Below, piece after piece: positions 1 to 10,491 of a stretch of DNA of 64,000 bases. The translations under genes were made by a program, and so were the position numbers. How positions within the stretch are numbered: position 1 is the stretch's first letter; each line of letters begins with the position of its first letter. The stretch covers positions 41,326,753 to 41,390,752 of the forward strand of contig OW028575.1 of assembly GCA_932294295.1 (NCBI GenBank), written 5' to 3'. The notes below the pieces were generated by a model. That model saw nothing but the letters and a program-made list of their open reading frames with translations, did not search any database and was not told the DNA's origin. The stretch is from Alitta virens (lineage: Eukaryota; Annelida; Polychaeta; Phyllodocida; Nereididae).

Positions 1-614
1 CTTTGATAATAAAGTAGATTATTGATCCCACTTATCACAAAGCCAGACTGACACAATACAAAAGCCCAATAATCACTGCTGTCAATCCAGTTCTAAATGT
101 TTTATCCAGGAGGTGGATTCATAAAGTGCGAAATGCCACTCAATTGACTGAGGTTTGTGTTACAGGAAAAAAGGAGAATGAGACAAAAAGGTGGACAGGA
201 GAACTGTAGATTTATGTTGCCATAATTGAAGGTTGGAAGTCAAATCACCAACCACAAAAGTGAAAAGCAGACAAGTCTTCCTGAAATACTCGACAGGAAT
301 TTCCTGCTAACGTTGCAAGGACACAGGAAAGGAGGAAAGAGTCAGTCAAATGACTGTGACCTCACGTGTCAGCGTCACTTGTAAAGACATATGTCAGCAG
401 TTTTGTTTTTACTTTTGTGACACCTAGTCATGTTTCAAGGTGTGGATTGTAGTGAATTTGCTCACTTCATATCCTTGAATTACTGTTCATATATCTTTAT
501 GATGTGTCATTATTTTTACTATGCATGTATTAGTCCGGTATAGAGAATGGAAATTTTGAGGCAAGGTATCAAGAAAAGCTGGAATTTAAGGAAAGGGAAA
601 AGAGCCAGTGCCAG
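1..614. other. Intergenic sequence, no gene seen
   Basis: AT-rich sequence with no recognisable exon, RNA gene or repeat boundary. It ends at the left target-site duplication of the SINE that follows. Confidence 0.5.
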
Positions 615-628
615 CGAAACATTGATGT

Positions 629-821
629 GTGTGTGTGTGTGTGTGATTGGGGCTTTACGTCATGTATTTCTGCACCAGTTGGGCTAATTAGAACAGGCAA
701 AGACCATGGCAATGAGACGAAGGAGGAAACAGCCATCCAACTTAGGCTCGACCGGGAATCTAACCCGGAACTCAGCGGTTGGAAGCCCATAGGGCTACCT
801 CTGAGCTAGACCCCCGCCCTT
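629..821 (-). mobile_element. tRNA-derived SINE, copy 1 (full length)
   Basis: Read on the - strand, the element begins with a tRNA-like head. An A-box-like TAGCTCAGAGGTAGC lies at 808-794 and a B-box-like GGTTAGATTCC at about 766-754. A unique body follows and the element ends in a (CA)n tail (plus-strand GT run at 627-644). It is flanked by an imperfect 14-bp target-site duplication, CGAAACATTGATGT at 615-628 and CGAAACATTCATGT at 822-835. The anticodon-loop equivalent reads CTTCCAA, which resembles tRNA-Gly(TCC); that ancestry is inferred. Two further copies lie at 25,922-26,071 and 30,965-31,159. Confidence 0.88.
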
Positions 822-835
822 CGAAACATTCATGT

Positions 836-1312
836 AGCGCACAGTTCAATCATGGCAATATCAATTTGGGAGAATTATTATTAGAGTTGTAATTTGGCAC
901 CTAAATCTTGCAAATTGCTGATTGCCAAAATGCACAACGACCGTGCACCAAGCCTGACTACATTAAGGACCTCATCTAACTTTTGGCCGGAGGCTTTTTT
1001 GCCACGGTCTGATTTGCATAAGCGGGGCAATTAGGCCCCTTGCCTAACGACTGGCCTGTCAAGCATGGGGATCGACAATTTAATTAGATCCTTGAAACAA
1101 ATGCCTGGGGCAGTTGCAGATTGCAAGTTGAGATGGCAGAGAGGGCAGCTCTGTTGCCTAAACACACCAAATAGGGGTCCTCCTCCTCCCCCCCCCCCCC
1201 ACCTCCAGTATGCTTGCCTTTTTTTTGGCGTGCTATGGTGCAGATATAGTTAGCAGGATACACTATGGCAGATTGCAGGAAATATGTAGATGTGCTAATG
1301 ATGCTCTGTACC
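836..1312. other. Intergenic sequence with poly-C tract
   Basis: No gene recognised. A run of C of about 14 bases lies near 1,187-1,201. Open frames here are short and show no family resemblance. Confidence 0.5.
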
Positions 1313-1507
1313 ACAGCCAATTTCATAAAGTTGGAAACCAAACTCATAGACTTGGAAGCTAAACTCCAATGAACGTCATGTGAACCCAGGACGCTCATTA
1401 GTTAAGGCAGTCCCTCAACCAATGGGAGTCCTCGATCCACATGACGTCATCTGGCGTTTAGTTTCTAAATCTATGACACTTGTTTCCAAGTCTGTGAAAT
1501 TGGCTGT
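1313..1507. mobile_element. Foldback element, family C, copy 1
   Basis: The two halves form an imperfect inverted repeat. It opens with ACAGCCAATTTCA and closes with TGAAATTGGCTGT, and the arms stay alignable for about 90 bp up to a centre near 1,405-1,420. The inner arm motif TCATGTGAAYCCAGGAC recurs in copies at 54,243-54,331 and 61,306-61,396. There is no coding capacity, so it looks like a non-autonomous foldback or MITE element. Confidence 0.72.
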
Positions 1508-1562
1508 AATATCACAAGTCAACAGAAATTAGATGGCATCAATATCTAGATCTATATTATAT

Positions 1563-1690
1563 ATGCTTTATTGACACAGTAATATCATACATGATACATT
1601 TGTCAAAAATAACAGATAAAAACGTGTACTAAGTCTACTTCTACTCACTATTTCTATGTTAAAATTGAAATTCAGAAACTGTAATGGATG
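1563..1690 (-). repeat. Retroposon 3' tail fragment (CAATAAAG-type)
   Basis: The segment CTTTATTGACAC...ATACATTTGTC resembles segments at 2,371, 36,541 and 48,951 (TTTATTGAC followed by RATACATATGTCA-like sequence). On the - strand it ends in GTCAATAAAG, as expected for the 3' end of a LINE or SINE. The class is inferred. Confidence 0.45.
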
Positions 1691-1903
1691 TACATCTAGA
1701 AGAATCTTGCTTGAATAAGCTGGAGGATTCGATGCTGAGACGTATATACGATTATTCAGCTGCCTTCGTATTAATATTTCATGACAGACATCTGTAGCAG
1801 AAAAGACCCTCTCTGCAACAATAGGACAAAGATTTGGCGTAACATTTTTACAGAAGAGAGTTCATTTAATCTTCTTTGTTATGTTAAGATCTGCATATTC
1901 ATG

Positions 1904-1972
1904 TCTCGCGAGATTTCGGAGATCGGCGATTGTCTGGAATGATCACTATTGGAATTTGGTTGCTATGGCAAC
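1904..1972. promoter_or_regulatory. TCTCGCGAGA palindrome plus RFX X-box-like site
   Basis: A perfect TCTCGCGAGA palindrome (1,904-1,913) lies 45 bp from GTTGCTATGGCAAC (1,959-1,972), one base off the RFX X-box consensus GTNRCC-RGYAAC. The first motif is known from housekeeping and bidirectional promoters, the second from RFX-bound ciliary and neuronal promoters. No gene starts visibly here, so a regulatory role is inference from motif co-occurrence only. Confidence 0.3.
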
Positions 1973-2300
1973 AGGAAGATTGGAAGAAATATTTGATGGG
2001 AGACAGAAGATGGGGCTGCGGAGGCAGACGTGTCATTTTCATCTGATACAAGACAGAGAAACTGCAGCAGATGCTATCATCTTCAGCAGCAGTAGCAGCA
2101 GTAACAGTATACTTGGAAGAGCTGTCTCAGCTCTGTTCAGAACATAAATGTCAAATATTGGTATTTCTAATAAGTCACATTCCCAGAAAAGCCAAGAAAT
2201 TGCAGAACTATTTGAATCAGAGAAACAAAAAATCGACTAAGAAAACTTCAAATGAGCACTTTTTGAAGTTATTTCTATATTGAGTTGCAAATTTGTTAAG

Positions 2301-2515
2301 AAATAGAATAGAATAGAATAAAATAGAATAAAATAGAATAGAATAGAATAGAAAAGAATAGATATATAGCTTTTATTGACACTTTTTCATATCAGAAAAG
2401 ATACATATGTCACATATCTACTCACTACGTCTATCTAAAACTACATCTACAAAAATCTGATGTACAAGTTCTCATTATTTTATACATAATATACAGCTTA
2501 ACATTTAAGGTCCCA
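2301..2515 (-). repeat. (TTCTA)n-tailed retroposon fragment
   Basis: A pentanucleotide array (TAGAA units with TAAAA variants, 2,301-2,361) is joined through TATATAGC to TTTTATTGACAC and about 130 bp of sequence similar to 1,563-1,690. On the - strand this reads body, GTCAATAAAAGC, short TA-rich linker, (TTCTA)n, which is the layout of a retroposon 3' end with a pentanucleotide tail. Confidence 0.5.
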
Positions 2516-2529
2516 GTTGCCACAAACAA

Positions 2530-2600
2530 ATAGAATAGAATAGAAGTTTATTCACATTGGCAACTGAGAGTTGAAAGGCTGGTACAATAAGTAAAATATG
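2530..2600 (-). repeat. Short (TTCTA)n-tailed retroposon end
   Basis: A second short TAGAA run at about 2,531-2,547 is followed by GTTTATTCACATTGGCAACT. A related block occurs near 34,878 (GTTTATTGATTGGCAACT). It is probably the 3' end of another retroposon family. Confidence 0.35.
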
Positions 2601-5600
2601 TTAAAAATTTAAATGGATTTAACAATTTAAAATGGGTTAAAAATATCATAAAATTGAAATTGTAAAGAAGTAAAAATGCAAACCATTATATAAGTTTAAA
2701 AGGGAGGAAAAATAATTATGATTAAATCCGTATTCATGGCACTATTGGTGAATTTATATTCATTATTGTCATAGAAATGTATAGGATATTTTCTGTATCA
2801 GTTTCGCTTTTGAAAGTGTCGAAGTATAGTTGATCAATAGCAAATCACAGAAATATGAGAAATATGTAAATGGGACGTAAATTAGGGTCCCGGCTGCTGA
2901 AGTACTTTGAGATTCTTCCTTAAAAAATATAATAAACTAAGCAATATCTAAGGTAGAGACAGCTAAAAATAAATGATTCAATATAAAGTATAACCTGCGG
3001 GTTACCATATATGATATTTACTTATCATCTCAGGACCAAAGCCAAGGGACTGATCCCTCAATCTCTCTTGTATCAGTCTAGATGCACAGAAGACTAGATG
3101 CGCATTTTCAGTGGCTCTGTTCTGATGACGGGGAAATAACAGTCTTAAGTGCATGAGCCTGGGCTTTCTGCTTGTCCGCTTCTTGCCTGCCTGCTTGGCT
3201 TTCTGCCAGGGATTCACCCAATTACTGGCAAATATGATTGGGCGACAAGCCAGCGACAAAGAGCCCCTGATTCGCCATAATTTGCCCTGGAAATTGCAAC
3301 TCACAGCGCATGCAGGCAAAGGTAGACAGTGTCACTTAGACAGGCCGTCAGAGACACACAGAACTCTACCAGGACTTGGACTTCCCATGTTCCTTTATGA
3401 TCTCTAAGAAATCTGTAGAGAGTGGACTAACCCAGACTAATAGAGGAGAGGCAAACTGACACATAAAGGGTTGATGATCATATCATACATTATTTTAATC
3501 CCTAGATCCTCAACTGTTAGAATTTTTATGTTTGCCATGTCAAAAGTGGTAAATAAGGGTCTTAAAATTTGTTTCAATGGCAACTAGTCCCTTAATTTTT
3601 AAACGCAATATTAAAATCACTTTTACCTTTTGGCAATACAACTGAAAAATGTCTGATATTTGGCAGAAATGTACAGATATCTACAGTAGTTTGAAAAGAA
3701 TGTAAATTATTTAAAGATCCTATAACCCTGTTGCCATGGTATCAAAAAAAGTGTTGTTTTTTTCTTTATTCATGTAATATATATTATCAACAAATAAGGC
3801 ATGCTTTGGCACAACTAACACCTGCCAACAAATATGGGGCCTGTGCCTAGGTTTTTGGGGTCAAGGAATTCAATGAAACTATTCATTTTACCAACTTCTT
3901 AAATATGCATCTTTTTTGGAGTTTGCCTCTCCTCTATAACACACATATAATGTCCTAAATTGATAAATTGCTGTATTGACTTTCTTTGAGGTGTATCTAC
4001 AAATTCAGATTTTTGCTGATCTTTCATGACTAGAGTTTGCTCATGAAATCATATTTCAGTCTGAAACATTTGTTTGCACTTACAAATCTTAATATAAAGA
4101 TGCGAAAATCGATTATTTTAAATAAATAGGCAGATATCTGAAAATTTCATATAATTTTAATGACATACAACGTATGCGTGTAATCTTACAAGCAGTAATG
4201 AACAAGTTATGAAATTTATGAATCAAGCATATTTAGTCAAAGATTGTGTCCCAGTACTCATTAATTTTAACATCAGTTCAATTTTGTTAATTTACAATAC
4301 AGTTGACATTTTCAAAGTTTATTGTTGTCTTTTTAAGTATAAACAGACATGCATAAACTTATGATAAGCAATTATTAAGTACCTGACTTTGAAAAAAGTA
4401 GAAATTTCTATGGGTTTTTGGTATTTTTGGCCTCCACTATATCTTTGCCGGAGTCTAAGTGAGAAATGTATCTGATTTTTTTTTTGATTTATGCCAAAGA
4501 GGAAGTAATCAACAGCAATCGGAAGTAATAATGGGTAACCAGGAAGTAATAATGGACTTAGAATAGAAGTATCTAAATAATTGAAGAGAAGACGAATTCC
4601 CTATTGGTACCTTACTTAGCAATACTTACAGTTCATTCACTATCAATTTTAATTTGTTCAGTCAACGGACATGATATGTTTAGTTGAGGCAAACATCTTT
4701 ACGACCTTGTTTGTCTCATCAGGAAATACCCAGCACAAAAAGCCAGTTCCATTAAGATATTTCTGCTGTTATCCCTTGTAGCAATGCGGGTTCCTAGAAC
4801 TTGCCTGACCCCTACAGATGCAGGTTTCCAGAAGCCTAGTCTCTTTGTAGTTGCACAAATCAATGCCAGTCAATGCTTCTATTTCTGTATTTCTAGGGGA
4901 GATCCAGCTTAAATTACAGTGTTCATCTGAAAAAATCATTGAGCCAGAATTGTGTTGTCTTTTAGTCAATAAACACCTATCTGTCAGCCTCTACTCAGGT
5001 GCTATTGAAGGGTGAAAAAATCAGAAGTTTCTCCTAAAGTAATGACCAGAATAGAGCCCAATTGGCACTCTAGATGACAATTATGGCAATTCTAGATGGT
5101 AATCATGACGTTTCAGTCCCTACAGCGAACCAAATGATTGTTCTTCAATACTCTTGTAATTGGTTTATCAATACATAATTGTCCCGGAGTGCAGCCCCTT
5201 CCAACGCCATGCCTCAATGATCTGGAGCAACAGTCAGGCAAATCAATCTGTCAAAAAGTCAAAAATGAACATCTAAATTCAGTTCGATTCTGTTCTATTC
5301 TATGAATCTTACAAGGAAATTCAAAATTAACAAAACTTCATTCTTAACTGAAAGATATACCATCTGATTCTTACAGTTCTGAAATGCAGAATCAGAATCA
5401 GAATTGTTCTTTATTTGCACACAAAAACAAAGACAGAATACTTGTGCTGGAGACCACCAAAAGAGGCTCGGGCCCTGCTGCCTGGTGGCCACCATGGAAG
5501 TGAGAGAAAGTCAATTTTAGAGGCCAAGTTTAGTCCTGCATTTAAACTGCGTTCCAACTTGAATGATAATGCACTCTAAAAACAGATTGTCTGTGTTTGA

Positions 5601-5951
5601 AATCTGCCAAGATATTGGCTGTCCCCAGACAAGGATTGTATAAATCAAACAATGGTATTGGTTGGCTAAGACAATCATTGTCTATCGACAAACAACATAT
5701 TGACTGATTTTAAACAAGTGTGGACACCAGAGAAAAAGGTATTCTTCAGAACAAGACAGATTTTCTGAGTAGTTTATTTTTGATCCTGAGTTGCACTTTT
5801 CTTGCTCTATGGTCCAAGGGGTGCGAATCAATGCTTCGAGCATTTCACTCAGGTAGGCGAGGAGGAGGGCGAAAAAACCTGGCAGGTAATTCGGAGACAG
5901 CGTCATGGTAATAGCCCGGCAGTCACGTGGTGTCACGTTGGATGGAGTAAA
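2601..5951. other. Intergenic sequence, no gene seen
   Basis: AT-rich sequence with no credible exon. A near X-box motif GTTGCCATGGTATC lies at 3,730-3,743. A retroposon-tail-like fragment (ATTGTTCTTTATTTGCACAC) lies near 5,402-5,425. Nothing else is supportable. Confidence 0.45.
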
Positions 5952-5971
5952 CCACCGACAGAGGGCGCTAT
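5952..5971 (+). promoter_or_regulatory. CTCF-like motif
   Basis: CCACCGACAGAGGGCGCTAT carries the CTCF core AGAGGGCGCTA seen in strong bilaterian sites, with two mismatches in the 5' half. Binding is not shown by sequence alone. A reverse-orientation CTCF-like site lies at 34,078-34,097, so the two would be convergent around VAChT and the first ChAT coding exon. Confidence 0.3.
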
Positions 5972-6016
5972 CTGACAATCGATATTCGTCATTACCCTTT
6001 GTTCCTGCTTCAAACG

Positions 6017-6041
6017 TTTAGCACCGTTTCCAGGACAGACA
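6017..6041 (+). promoter_or_regulatory. Expanded RE1/NRSE-like pair of half-sites
   Basis: TTTAGCACC (6,017-6,025) and GGACAGACA (6,033-6,041) resemble the two halves of the REST/NRSF element. The gap is 7 bp rather than the usual 2, a spacing reported for expanded RE1 sites. It lies about 2.4 kb upstream of the putative cholinergic leader. Vertebrate cholinergic loci are REST targets, but a REST orthologue in this organism is unproven. Confidence 0.22.
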
Positions 6042-6814
6042 GATAAATGGTTATGGATTAGAAGGCACTGCAATCAGTTAAACTACCATGCGTTTAATCT
6101 GTCTATTCTATGGGAATATGGGTAACCCCTGAGTGAAGCCACTGAATAAAGCCAAATACTAAAACAAAAACAAAACACAATTCTCAATATTATCTGAGCA
6201 CTATATTCTGCAAAAAAGGTACTACCTTTCCAGTTGTAACAACTGAAAATAAACAGAAATATAGTTACAAATTTGCATGGATGATTGCTATTTCCAGCAG
6301 GCAAATACAAACGAGCAAGAATATGAGTTGACTGTTTGTGCATGTTTTGTTAAAAAGTGACAACAATTACTACAGGTGACTTTCTAGACATAGCAAGCCA
6401 CAGATCTCAACCGTGGGATGAATTTGTAAGATGTTGTAGATACTGGGGATAGCATCTCATCATAGCATCTGCCTCTGCTTATAATACACATGGTCTGACA
6501 GACAACTCTTGTGATAACGTATTACGAAACAAAAGAGGTCTAATCAAAATACTGATAATGCTGATAATAGGTTTTATTTATAACTTAATTGATCGGAACA
6601 ACAAGTGCAATCGGGTTATTTTTGTTCCAACTTCATTGCCAGGATATTTTTGCTATAAATATAATTCCAACTTGTTCCCTGCCAGGAACTAGATTGATAT
6701 AAGGACAAGTAACCTACATTTTGTAACCCTACTATAAGGCAGTAGGCAGTGACCTTTTGAACTTCGTGCCAACTCTTTGAAACAGTTTCCAGTGAAAGTA
6801 GCCCCGGAGAGATA

Positions 6815-7217
6815 TGTTTAGTTTCATTAAAAACGGCCTGTCAAATTGAACCTAGACAAAGCTAGACAAATTTTGCTGTACGATGCTACCTGCCACTAAA
6901 CGGAACTGTCTGGCTATAGCTGGCTCCTCAAAGCCAGATCTAAAAGTACATGCGGCACTATTTCGTGCATAAGTTGCGAGTTATGCACATTTGTAATCTT
7001 TTGTTGGAAAGATGCATGTCGATTGCACATACATATTTATGATATATTAGATAAATTTCTTACATTTACCGAGGTTTATATTTTTTCAGTGGTGGTACTT
7101 TAAGCCAACTATAAGGTAGAAGTAGACAAAAGTGACTGGCTTTAGCCAGTTACAGTTACAGCCAGGAATAGGTTACTACAGATGACTAGAGTCGACCATA
7201 TTTAATGAAACTAACTG
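6815..7217 (+). mobile_element. MITE family A, copy 1 (long subfamily)
   Basis: This 403-bp element has terminal inverted repeats derived from CAGTTAGTTTCATTAAA, with the left end mutated to TGTTTAGTTTC and the right end ...TTTAATGAAACTAACTG. It is flanked by TA on both sides, as for Tc1/mariner-type target duplications. The interior shares blocks with five other copies (TATAGCTGGCT, CATATTTATGATATATTAG, ACAGCCAGGAATAGGT). It has no transposase ORF and is therefore non-autonomous. Confidence 0.85.
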
Positions 7218-8387
7218 TAAATAGCCATCTATGCTGTAGTTATATCCCCTGTGGATCTTGTAATGTATGTGGCCATGATTTCTTGGCGGCTAGAAGTTAA
7301 CTTTGCCAGAGATGCAAAAGTAGTGAAATTAGTGATATCCTCTCATCCAAAGTCTTGTGATGGGAGTTGTTGTGGAGCTTTTCGGAAAGGGAGAGAGCTA
7401 GCTTGCTGATGTGAAATTTAGAGGAAATTACAGCCATTAAGCTGGCGTAGTTTGGAGCAGATTGAGAATTAATTTCTGAGATGAGGGGACAGAGTCTGTA
7501 AAATCAGTCTTGCACAGAGACACACTTAGAGGTATGTTGTGAAAAGTAATACACATGAACGAGACAGATGTCCAAACAGTGCGGATAGACAACATTATTA
7601 TTATTCTTTATTGAGGAATTTGACAGAGAAAGCGTGTATAGACGTTAAATTCACTTTGCATTGAAAGTGTTTTATTGCTTCAATATTTACTGTTTCAATG
7701 TCTCAAAGCTACTGGACTGTAGTTGAAGTTTAGTCAGCTTATGACCAGCGACCAGAGGCAGACGTAATGATGAAATGAGGCATGTCATCTCACTCCTCAC
7801 TGTACTTTTCATTTGCTCCTTTCATGTCGGCAAAAGGTTTTACTTATGTTAACTGTATTATTCTTGTTCGACTGTAAATAAACTTTATCTTATCTTATTT
7901 TAGTCCACACCATGCTACACATTTACCCCATGTATGGGTGGGGTCTTTTCTTGCCTCAGGCATAGCCACCAAGCACAAGGCATCTAACGTCTCATGCGGC
8001 CGACATTAAGCTTACAGACCTGCCTTGACCACTAAGCCAGTTGAGAGACAGTTAGTGTATTCCATTGGTCTGATATTATCAGAGAAAATTGATTTAAACA
8101 GCAAATAATACAAGCAGTAAAAGTGAGACGAAAATGAAAGAAATACAAGAAATGAACAACATGAATGTGAAGGAGAGAATTAGATAAGATCCGAAGAAGT
8201 GTTTCTGATGGCAGCCATGCCAGACAGATAGGCTGAGTGAAGCACAGTTGAATGAGCAATGATCTGCAAGGTTAGATCCAGAGACAGGAGGAGAGATTGG
8301 AGGGGGGGTGGGTTGCTGAGGCTGCTGCAAAGTGTGAACGAGGAGAGGGGGGGAGGGGGGATGAACTATCGGAATTCATGAGCTATT
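7218..8387. other. Intergenic sequence upstream of cholinergic leader
   Basis: No gene recognised. Segment 7,738-7,800 recurs inverted near 12,490-12,545 (shared CATCATTACGTCTGCC). Segment 7,903-8,011 resembles the interior of the repeats at 18,541-18,720 and 61,539-61,790. A purine-rich G tract at 8,298-8,360 immediately precedes the putative promoter. Confidence 0.45.
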
Positions 8388-8399
8388 GGCGCATGCGCA
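8388..8399 (+). promoter_or_regulatory. NRF1-type palindrome (putative cholinergic promoter)
   Basis: GGCGCATGCGCA matches the NRF1 core GCGCATGCGC and lies next to a G-rich tract, just upstream of the putative leader exons at about 8,400-8,610. Such sites are typical of TATA-less animal promoters. Use as the cholinergic locus promoter is inferred from position. Confidence 0.4.
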
Positions 8400-8475
8400 G
8401 TGAGAGGCCGCTAGCATCACTTGGCAGTTGATCAGCAGTGAGCTCTTCTCCAGCGCAAGTCCACATCTCCCGCTG
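8400..8475 (+). other. Putative 5' non-coding exon of cholinergic locus
   Basis: This segment starts just after the NRF1 palindrome and ends at a plausible donor, CCCGCTG|GTAAAATT (GT at 8,476). The intron it would open is only 80 nt and ends in a good polypyrimidine-AG at 8,555. The 5' boundary is unknown. The call rests on splice signals and on the conserved shared-leader design of cholinergic loci. Confidence 0.35.
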
Positions 8476-8555
8476 GTAAAATTCGCTACTATATTCGCTT
8501 GTGAAATGCTAGGATTTTACTCATTCCAATAACTTCCACTCTCATCTCTTTCCAG

Positions 8556-8610
8556 GATCCCAAATCAGCCGGCCACATCGCCTCCCAGGATAATTCCATC
8601 AACTTTGAAG
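8556..8610 (+). other. Putative shared leader exon of VAChT/ChAT
   Basis: A strong acceptor (CTCATCTCTTTCCAG|GATCC) and a strong donor (TTTGAAG|GTGCGT) delimit 55 nt without an ATG. Spliced to the ChAT exon at 20,578, it creates the context AAGG-ATG-G with A at -3 and G at +4. It also places an in-frame TGA (8,606-8,608) six bases before the ATG, which fixes the ChAT start. It is comparable to the common 5' exon of nematode and vertebrate cholinergic loci. Transcript evidence is lacking. Confidence 0.45.
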
Positions 8611-9995
8611 GTGCGTATCTTGCTTTACTTATTTCATGCTAATGAGCCGAGCAAATTGTTAATAGCCAATTTCGAATTCGTTTGAAAAGAAAGAAAAGTC
8701 GCCTAGAAGAGATTGTGTACTCATGACTGGGTGCTTTTTAGCATTGTATTTGTATGTGGAGTCTTTTTTTTAACTTTGATGATGACTTTTATCCCTGTAC
8801 ACCCTCCGATGAATTTTGATGATATGAAACTTCCCAAATAAAGACAAAATAGCATGAGGTTCTTATTAAAAGCATTAACCCTGAAAAAATAAGCTTTTAA
8901 AATATACAAATGGAAACGATAAAGTTATGATTTTATGTTGTTAGGTTCATGTACACCGTAAAAATAAAAGCACTATACATCGTTATTATAAATAATATGT
9001 ATACAGTTATTAGTAAAATAAAATAGCTAAATGAAATTACAAAAGCTGCTTTAATTTAAACTCCAGCATCAATAATTACGAAGCCTGATTGGTTAATTAA
9101 TCATTTAATCAAGCTGGGACCTTGAGTTGGAGATAAAATTAAGCAGATAAAGGAGGTTTGAAAGCGCCATTTAAGTTTAATTATACTGAAAGCGAAATGT
9201 CAAATTGAGGAATGGCACAGGTTATTGTTCCATAAAATGTATTTAACCAAGCTGTAAAAAATGCGCGTTAAGATAACGAGTAAAGAAAGTGTCCACTTCA
9301 ATTATTCATATTTTTCATATAATATCCAGTTATCCACGCTTTTGGTGTCCTATTGTTTCATATAGCAGCACACAATATGTTTGCAATATTTCAAGCCCAA
9401 ACTTTTTAAGTGATAAAAACACTTTTCAATAAGAATTAATTCAAAATTGAGTTCAAATGATGATTATTTGCCTTATGCCAATAAGAGTTACTGCAGAAAT
9501 GGCTTTAGCGATGATTTTATCCATTTTAAGAAACCTTTCGGCAGATGATAAACTTCTAACAAACCAGAAAAACTTTTATTAGACAGATAAAACCAGGCAC
9601 AGAAAAAGCTTGAATATCAGAAACAATTAAAAATTGACATTACATTAATGAGCTCGCCATTCTCTATTATTGGCGTATCCAAGGCAAATTTTGTAGTCCT
9701 TGAACATTCGACATTTCCAAACAGACCGGTGACCTAATGTGATTGGAATGACGTAAAACTTTCCAAATCTCGCATGACATGAGCGTTGGTATTGATGGGT
9801 GACAACGCGACGTGACGTAACCAACACGTGTAATCCGTTAAGGAGGGTTTAGAAGAGCTGAGAAATCCGCAAAATGGATTAGAACAGCCCCTTGCCTGCC
9901 GTGTGAGGTGCGCTCCTGGGGCCCTGGTACACAGCTCTGTGTTAGCCACACCGTTCACTACTTGGAGCTTGCTCCAAAAGTGCGAAAGAAATCTC

Positions 9996-10270
9996 TTAAA
10001 AGGAATTATTCTGGTCTTTGTTTTATTTTTGTTTATTAGAATTATAGAAACTATTTAAAGCTCATGAATAAATTTATTTAAATCTTTAAGGAATATTCTA
10101 GTCTTGGTTAAATTTTTTTTATGTTTACAAGAATTATAGAAACTATTCAAAGCTCACGAATAAATATATGTTAACTTTAAGAAAATATTCTGGACTTTGT
10201 TTTATTTTCCTTATGTTTACTAACATTATAGAAACTATTTAATGGTCATGAATTAATATATGTAGTTCAC
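9996..10270 (+). repeat. Degenerate tandem repeat, three units of about 90 bp
   Basis: Three successive units share the order ATTCTGG/TCTTTGTTTTATT, then TTTAC/TTAGAATTATAGAAACTATT, then GCTCATGAATAAAT. Units start near 9,998, 10,088 and 10,180. Divergence between units suggests an old duplication. Confidence 0.65.
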
Positions 10271-10435
10271 AGAAATCATTTAAGTATCTTTCTGGTTTTT
10301 CTAGGACTAAATGCAAATGAAATCTTCGTGATTTGAAATGTCATTTAGCTTACAGTTACCTATTTTCTCTCTTATGTATTTTATCGAACTGTCAATGGGA
10401 CCTAGTTATGTACAAATATTTTCTTTGTATCATAT

Positions 10436-10491
10436 TTTCGTAACTATAAATAGCCATCGGTGTTTTCGTAACTATAAATAGCCATCGGCGT
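10436..10491 (+). repeat. Direct duplication of 28 bp
   Basis: The block TTTTCGTAACTATAAATAGC followed by CATCGG occurs twice head to tail with one or two differences. Confidence 0.8.

Noticed and set aside
569..809. Possible functional tRNA gene in the A/B-box region
   Set aside because: The tRNA-like head is degenerate at its acceptor stem, is fused to a longer body and tail, and is bounded by TSDs. It is a SINE.
1881..2147. 88-residue ORF after the TCTCGCGAGA motif as a small gene
   Set aside because: The Ser run comes from an AGC microsatellite and nothing else supports coding. The nearby motifs are reported separately.
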